DNA from: CAYMEK01 sp964389305
GTDB lineage: Bacteria > Spirochaetota > Spirochaetia > SZUA-6 > DRHE01
NCBI GenBank assembly: GCA_964389305.1
Contig: CAYMEK010000047.1
Coordinates: forward strand, 1 to 34,992
Direction of reading: 5' to 3'
Length of the DNA: 34,992 nucleotides
In this document: positions 31,499 to 34,992 of the stretch, in pieces
Layout of the letters: each line of letters opens with the position of its first letter
Numbering within the stretch: position 1 is the first letter of the stretch
Made by a program: the position numbers and the translations under genes
Notes under the pieces: generated by a model
What the model saw: only the letters and a program-made list of their open reading frames with translations
Told to the model about the DNA's origin: nothing
The model's database searches: none

Positions 31499-32698
31499 GT
31501 GGTGAAAAAGGAGGCTGGTCGCAGCAAGGCAGCGGCTGCCGGCGAACGGAAGCGGGCTCGCCGGCGTCACGAGAATCTTACCGGCTATCTTTTCCTTTCC
31601 CCGGCGCTGCTGATCATTTCCGTGTTCTGGATCGTTCCGCTTTTCTTCACCCTCTACGTCAGCCTGTACAAGTGGCGGATCAAGAGAGGCGCTTTCCTCG
31701 CCCTGGGGAATTACGGCGAGATGTTCGGCAATCCCTGGATTCTGCTGATCGTGGTCGCCGCCCTGGCCGGGACCGCCCTGGCCGCCTACCTGCTCCGCAA
31801 AGCGAAATCGGCGGGCAACCGATGTCTAGGGACATCGGGTGTTCTCCTGCTGTTGATCGCCCTGGCCGCCGTTGCCGTTTTCATCCCTTACCTGGCCGAA
31901 GTCGGGGACGAAGAGATGTTCAAATCCTTGCGGGTCACGGTCTGGTACGCCGTAGGCACCGTCCCGGTCCAGCTAGCCGCAGGGCTGCTGCTGGCGGCCT
32001 TTCTGTACCGGAAGATCCCGGCCAGGCAGGCCTTCCGGGTGATCTACCTGCTGCCCTACATCGTGCCTTCGGTGGCTTCCGCCGCCGTGTTCGAGCGTCT
32101 GTTCTCCCTCAAGCCGGAGTCCTTCGCCAACCAGGTGCTGGCCCTGCTCGGCCGCCCGCCCGCGCAGTGGCTCCTGGAGCCCAAGGGCATCTTTTTCCTG
32201 CTTTCCGGCGAGCACCTGGCCGTTTCCTCGCCCAACATCGTCGGCAATTACTGGCTGAGTTGGGCCCAGGGTCCGAGCCTGGCCCTGGTATCGATCATGT
32301 TCTTCAACTGGTGGGTCTTTACCGGCTACTACGCTCTGATCTACACCAACGGGCTGGCCAACATCCCCAGGCAGCTCTACGAGGCGGCGGAAGTCGACGG
32401 CGCCGGCAGGCTCACCGTGTTTTTCAAGATTACCCTGCCGCTGCTCTCTCCCACCACCTATTTCCTTACCCTGCTTGGAATCATCGGCACCTTCAAAGCC
32501 TTCGCCCATATCTACGTGCTGCGCTATCCAGCCGCCCGGGGAGAGGTGGATACCATGAGCATTCAGATCTTCTTCACCTTCTTCCGCAAGTCCCGCTTCG
32601 GCTACGCCGCCGCCCTGTCGCTGCTGCTGTTCGCCATCGTCCTGGTTCTTACCCTGGTGCAGCGCCGGATCATGAAGGAGCGGGTGCACTATGGTTAG
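31499..32698 (+). CDS. Sugar-type ABC transporter permease (MalF-like) with an extra two-helix insert
   Basis: A 399-residue inner-membrane protein. It has an arginine-rich N-terminus, a first helix FLSPALLIISVFWIVPLFF, and the EAA loop QLYEAAEVDGAGRLTVFFKITLP that contacts the ATPase. Usual members are about 290-310 residues. Here two additional hydrophobic segments (about 80-99 and 111-132) are inserted after GNYGEMFGNP, and a further hydrophilic insert lies near 205-255. It starts at GTG 31499 or GTG 31502; no ATG is in frame. The gene overlaps the next permease by 8 bases. No ATPase gene is present here; a shared MsmK-type ATPase elsewhere is usual for such operons (inference). Confidence 0.9.
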   Translation: MVKKEAGRSKAAAAGERKRARRRHENLTGYLFLSPALLIISVFWIVPLFFTLYVSLYKWRIKRGAFLALGNYGEMFGNPWILLIVVAALAGTALAAYLLRKAKSAGNRCLGTSGVLLLLIALAAVAVFIPYLAEVGDEEMFKSLRVTVWYAVGTVPVQLAAGLLLAAFLYRKIPARQAFRVIYLLPYIVPSVASAAVFERLFSLKPESFANQVLALLGRPPAQWLLEPKGIFFLLSGEHLAVSSPNIVGNYWLSWAQGPSLALVSIMFFNWWVFTGYYALIYTNGLANIPRQLYEAAEVDGAGRLTVFFKITLPLLSPTTYFLTLLGIIGTFKAFAHIYVLRYPAARGEVDTMSIQIFFTFFRKSRFGYAAALSLLLFAIVLVLTLVQRRIMKERVHYG

Positions 32699-33539
32699 AG
32701 CCACCTCGCCCTGGCTGAAAGGCCTGCTGCTCCTGTTTCTCACCGTCGGCGCCTTCGTTTCCTTCATCCCGTTCCTGTTCATGGTGAGCCATTCCCTGAA
32801 GACCGTGGCCGAGACGATCACCCGCACCAGCGCCATCCCCTTCGACCCGAAGTTCTGGCCCCGGGTGCCGCAGTGGGTGAACTACAAGGTGGCCTGGCAG
32901 GAAGCGCGCTTCGGCCTGTACTTCCGCAACAGCGTGGTGATCACCGCCATAACCGTAGGGGGGATCGTAGTAACCTCGAGCCTGGCCGCCTACGCGTTCG
33001 CCAAGCTGCGCTTCGCCGGCCGGGACCTGGTATTCAGCGTCCTGCTGGCCACGTTGATGATCCCCCAAACCGTGCTGCTGATCCCGAACTTCATCATCGT
33101 GGCCGGCCTGGGCTGGATCGACCGGCTACCGGCCCTGACCGTCCCCTTTCTGGCCAACGCCTTCTACATATTTCTGCTGCGCCAGTTCTTCGCTCAGATC
33201 CCAGACGAGCTGATCGAGTCGGCCAGGCTGGACGGCGCCTCCCACCTGCGCTGCCTGGTCTCGGTTGTCGCGCCCCTCTCCCGGGCGCCGATCTTCACCG
33301 TGATATTCTTGAACTTCATCTATACCTGGAACTCTCTGCAGTGGCCCCTGGTGGTCACCCAGACGCCGAAGTGGAGACCGATCGCCGTGGGTTTATCCCA
33401 GTTTATCACCGAGGCCGGGCCGGAGACACATCTGAGGCTGGCCGGGGCGGTGATAGCCGTGCTTCCGGTCATCAGCATGTATTTCATAGCCCAGAGGCAG
33501 TTCACCGAAGCGATTACCCGCAGCGGGCTGAAAGAATAA
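32691..33539 (+). CDS. Sugar-type ABC transporter permease (MalG-like)
   Basis: A 282-residue inner-membrane protein with six predicted membrane segments, normal for the MalG/LacG group. The opening hydrophobic segment LLLLFLTVGAFVSFIPFLFMV, the periplasmic NYKVAWQEARFGLYFRNSVVI, and the EAA loop IPDELIESARLDGASHLRCL followed by VVAPLSRAP are all characteristic. ATG 32691 lies inside the end of the first permease gene (8-base overlap), so translation is coupled. The binding-protein gene follows after 27 bases. Confidence 0.94.
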   Translation: MVRATSPWLKGLLLLFLTVGAFVSFIPFLFMVSHSLKTVAETITRTSAIPFDPKFWPRVPQWVNYKVAWQEARFGLYFRNSVVITAITVGGIVVTSSLAAYAFAKLRFAGRDLVFSVLLATLMIPQTVLLIPNFIIVAGLGWIDRLPALTVPFLANAFYIFLLRQFFAQIPDELIESARLDGASHLRCLVSVVAPLSRAPIFTVIFLNFIYTWNSLQWPLVVTQTPKWRPIAVGLSQFITEAGPETHLRLAGAVIAVLPVISMYFIAQRQFTEAITRSGLKE

Positions 33540-33566
33540 AAACTATACCGAGGAGGAGGTATACAG

Positions 33567-34883
33567 ATGAAAAGATCGACGATTCTCTTCGCCGCCGCGA
33601 TTCTCTTCGCCGCCGCGATCGGCTGGGGCTCTCCCCAGGCCGAACAGTCGGCCGTCGGAGAGGCGGACCCCACCGGGGCCCAGATCACCTACTGGCACCA
33701 GTTCACCCGTTTCCAGCAGGAAACCTTAGAGGCGCTGGTGGAGGATTTCAACCGGACCAATCAGTGGAGCATCAAAGTGACGGCTGAGTTCGGCGGCCGC
33801 TACGACGACCTGTACAACAAGATGGTTACGGCCATCGCCGCCGGCAGCGTCCCGGACCTGGTCGCCGCCTATCAGAACGAGGCAGCCGCCTACGAGGCCA
33901 GCGGCGCCCTGGTGGATCTCAACGACTACATCGACGATCCGCAGTGGGGCCTGGGAGAGGAGCGCTCCGACTACTTCGAAGGCTTCCTGCAGCAGGATGT
34001 CAACGCCCAGTTCGACGGCATGAGGCTGGGCTTTCCGCCCAACCGCTCCCTGGAAGTGCTTTTCTACAATCTCGACTGGCTCGAGCAGATGGGCTTCGAC
34101 GGCCCGCCTGCGAGCTGGGACGACTTCTACCAGATGTGTAAGAAAGCCACCGACCCGGGCGCCAACCGCTACGGGTATGCCATCAACACCGGGGCCTCGA
34201 ACGTATTTGCCCAGGTGATATCGAGGGGCGGCAAGATCGCCAAGGGCGACGGCTCGGGCTACACCTACGACACCAGGCAGATGAGGGCGGCCATGAGCTT
34301 CATGCAGAGGCTGTACAATGAGGGGCTGGGCAGGAAGATCGCCGAGCGGTACGGCGAGCAGAACGACTTCGCCAACTGGAAGGTGCTGTTCACCATGTCC
34401 TCCACCGCCGGGCTGCCCTACTACGCCACTTCGGTTTCTAAGGGCGAGCAGGGGCCTTTCCAGTGGAGCGTGAGCGCCGTTCCCCACAGCACCTCCCGGC
34501 CTGCGCTGGACATCTACGGGGCCAGCGTAAGCATTCCCAAGTCCACCCCCCAGCGCCAGCTCGCCGCCTGGCTGCTGATCAAGTACCTCACCCAGCCGGG
34601 TCCCCAGGCCAGGTGGGTGGAAGCCACCAACTACTTCCCGGTGCGAAAGTCCACCGCCGACCAGCTTGGCGCTTACTTCAGCAAAAATCCCCAATACAAG
34701 ACGGCCTATGAGCTGCTGCTGCGCAGCGACGCCGAGTCCGAGCCTCCCTTCGTCGGCTACTCCGAGGTCCGCGACGCGGTGGAGGCGGCCTTCAACAAGA
34801 TCCTGGACGGCGCCGACGTGAACGCCACAGTCAAGGAGCTGAACGAGGAGGCCAACCGCATCCACCGGGAAGCCGCTCCCTAG
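33567..34883 (+). CDS. ABC transporter extracellular solute-binding protein (sugar family 1)
   Basis: A 438-residue exported protein with AGGAGGAGG 9 bases before ATG 33567. The signal peptide contains a duplicated ILFAAA and ends around SPQA; there is no cysteine, so it is not a lipoprotein as written, unlike many relatives in didermal spirochaete-like bacteria. The mature part opens ITYWHQFTRFQQETLEALVEDFN and shows the family pattern MVTAIAAGSVPDLVAAYQ, LEVLFYNLDWLEQMGF, and an end region with YFPVRKSTADQL. It resembles UgpB/MalE-type binding proteins for oligosaccharides or glycerol-phosphate compounds. It is the third gene of the operon; binding-protein-last order is less common than first. 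Confidence 0.93.
   Translation: MKRSTILFAAAILFAAAIGWGSPQAEQSAVGEADPTGAQITYWHQFTRFQQETLEALVEDFNRTNQWSIKVTAEFGGRYDDLYNKMVTAIAAGSVPDLVAAYQNEAAAYEASGALVDLNDYIDDPQWGLGEERSDYFEGFLQQDVNAQFDGMRLGFPPNRSLEVLFYNLDWLEQMGFDGPPASWDDFYQMCKKATDPGANRYGYAINTGASNVFAQVISRGGKIAKGDGSGYTYDTRQMRAAMSFMQRLYNEGLGRKIAERYGEQNDFANWKVLFTMSSTAGLPYYATSVSKGEQGPFQWSVSAVPHSTSRPALDIYGASVSIPKSTPQRQLAAWLLIKYLTQPGPQARWVEATNYFPVRKSTADQLGAYFSKNPQYKTAYELLLRSDAESEPPFVGYSEVRDAVEAAFNKILDGADVNATVKELNEEANRIHREAAP
33581..33616 (+). repeat. Perfect 18-base tandem duplication in the signal peptide
   Basis: GATTCTCTTCGCCGCCGC occurs twice head to tail (33581-33598, 33599-33616), adding one ILFAAA unit to the hydrophobic core of the signal peptide while keeping the frame. 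A perfect copy suggests a recent slippage event. Confidence 0.9.
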
Positions 34884-34900
34884 GTGAGAGAAGGCCGGGC

Positions 34901-34928
34901 GCCGTGCGCCGCCGCGGCGGCGTACGGC
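34901..34928. terminator. G+C-rich hairpin between convergent genes
   Basis: GCCGTGCGCCGCC (34901-34913) pairs with GGCGGCGTACGGC (34916-34928) over 13 positions including one G-T wobble, with a two-base loop. There is no T-run. It sits 17 bases after the binding-protein stop and 19 bases before the end of the next, convergent gene. Confidence 0.5.
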
Positions 34929-34947
34929 GTCTGTCCCTGCCTGGAAT

Positions 34948-34992
34948 CTAGACTCGAGGTTCGAACAGGTAGCGGAGCAGGAAGTCCTTCAG
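34948..34992 (-). CDS. C-terminal tail of a convergent gene (runs off the window)
   Basis: The minus strand reads LKDFLLRYLFEPRV and then TAG at 34950-34948. The frame is open to the window edge. Only 14 codons are visible, so the product cannot be named. Its convergent position after the hairpin supports a real gene, but a chance frame cannot be excluded. Confidence 0.35.
   Translation of the reverse strand: MKDFLLRYLFEPRV

Noticed and set aside
1..34992. CRISPR array, tRNA, rRNA, transposase or integrase
   Set aside because: No regularly spaced repeats, no cloverleaf and no recombinase motif were noticed on reading either strand. A profile search could still reveal a decayed insertion sequence.

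Overview
The window looks like chromosomal DNA from a G+C-rich, diderm, probably strictly anaerobic bacterium. A complete RND pump with a TolC-type outer-membrane protein implies an outer membrane. The tungsten/molybdenum aldehyde:ferredoxin oxidoreductase and the giant 2-hydroxyacyl-CoA dehydratase activator point to anaerobic fermentation. The CHASE2-adenylate cyclase with its C-terminal tail, several lipoproteins, and sugar ABC genes without their own ATPase fit a spirochaete (Spirochaetota). That assignment is an inference from gene style, not proven.

Layout: (1) 1-6257, minus strand, one tightly packed run read from right to left: SH3-domain secreted protein, M48 lipoprotein protease, CHASE2 adenylate cyclase, aldehyde:ferredoxin oxidoreductase, SCP2-like protein, and the start of an iron-type alcohol dehydrogenase. 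(2) 6436-12031, minus strand: a TolC - membrane-fusion - RND tripartite efflux operon, with a decayed scrap of a second TolC-like gene just upstream. (3) 12243-14067, plus strand: an antitoxin - RES toxin - 3-methyladenine DNA glycosylase cassette, each junction an ATGA overlap, driven by a perfect-consensus sigma-70 promoter. (4) about 14110-22700: a visibly more A+T-rich block, probably acquired. It holds a D-2-hydroxyacid dehydrogenase, a cyclase-family metal hydrolase, a TatD-like hydrolase, an iron alcohol dehydrogenase, a TRAP transporter (M, Q, P) and a divergent FCD-type GntR regulator. (5) 22544-23128: debris containing a truncated Ku gene. (6) 23129-29859, plus strand: a 1461-residue dehydratase activator followed at 14 bases by a PHP-domain protein fused to an ATPase that keeps Walker A but has lost Walker B, the catalytic Glu and the switch His. 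(7) 29958-31328, minus strand: an alpha/beta hydrolase. (8) 31499-34883, plus strand: a sugar-type ABC permease-permease-binding protein operon, then a hairpin and the tail of a convergent gene.

The most notable points are the toxin-antitoxin-glycosylase cassette, the TRAP-linked catabolic island with an active-site-altered dehydrogenase and shared operator-like half-sites, the PHP/degenerate-ATPase protein coupled to the giant activator, and gene relics near both borders of the A+T-rich block.
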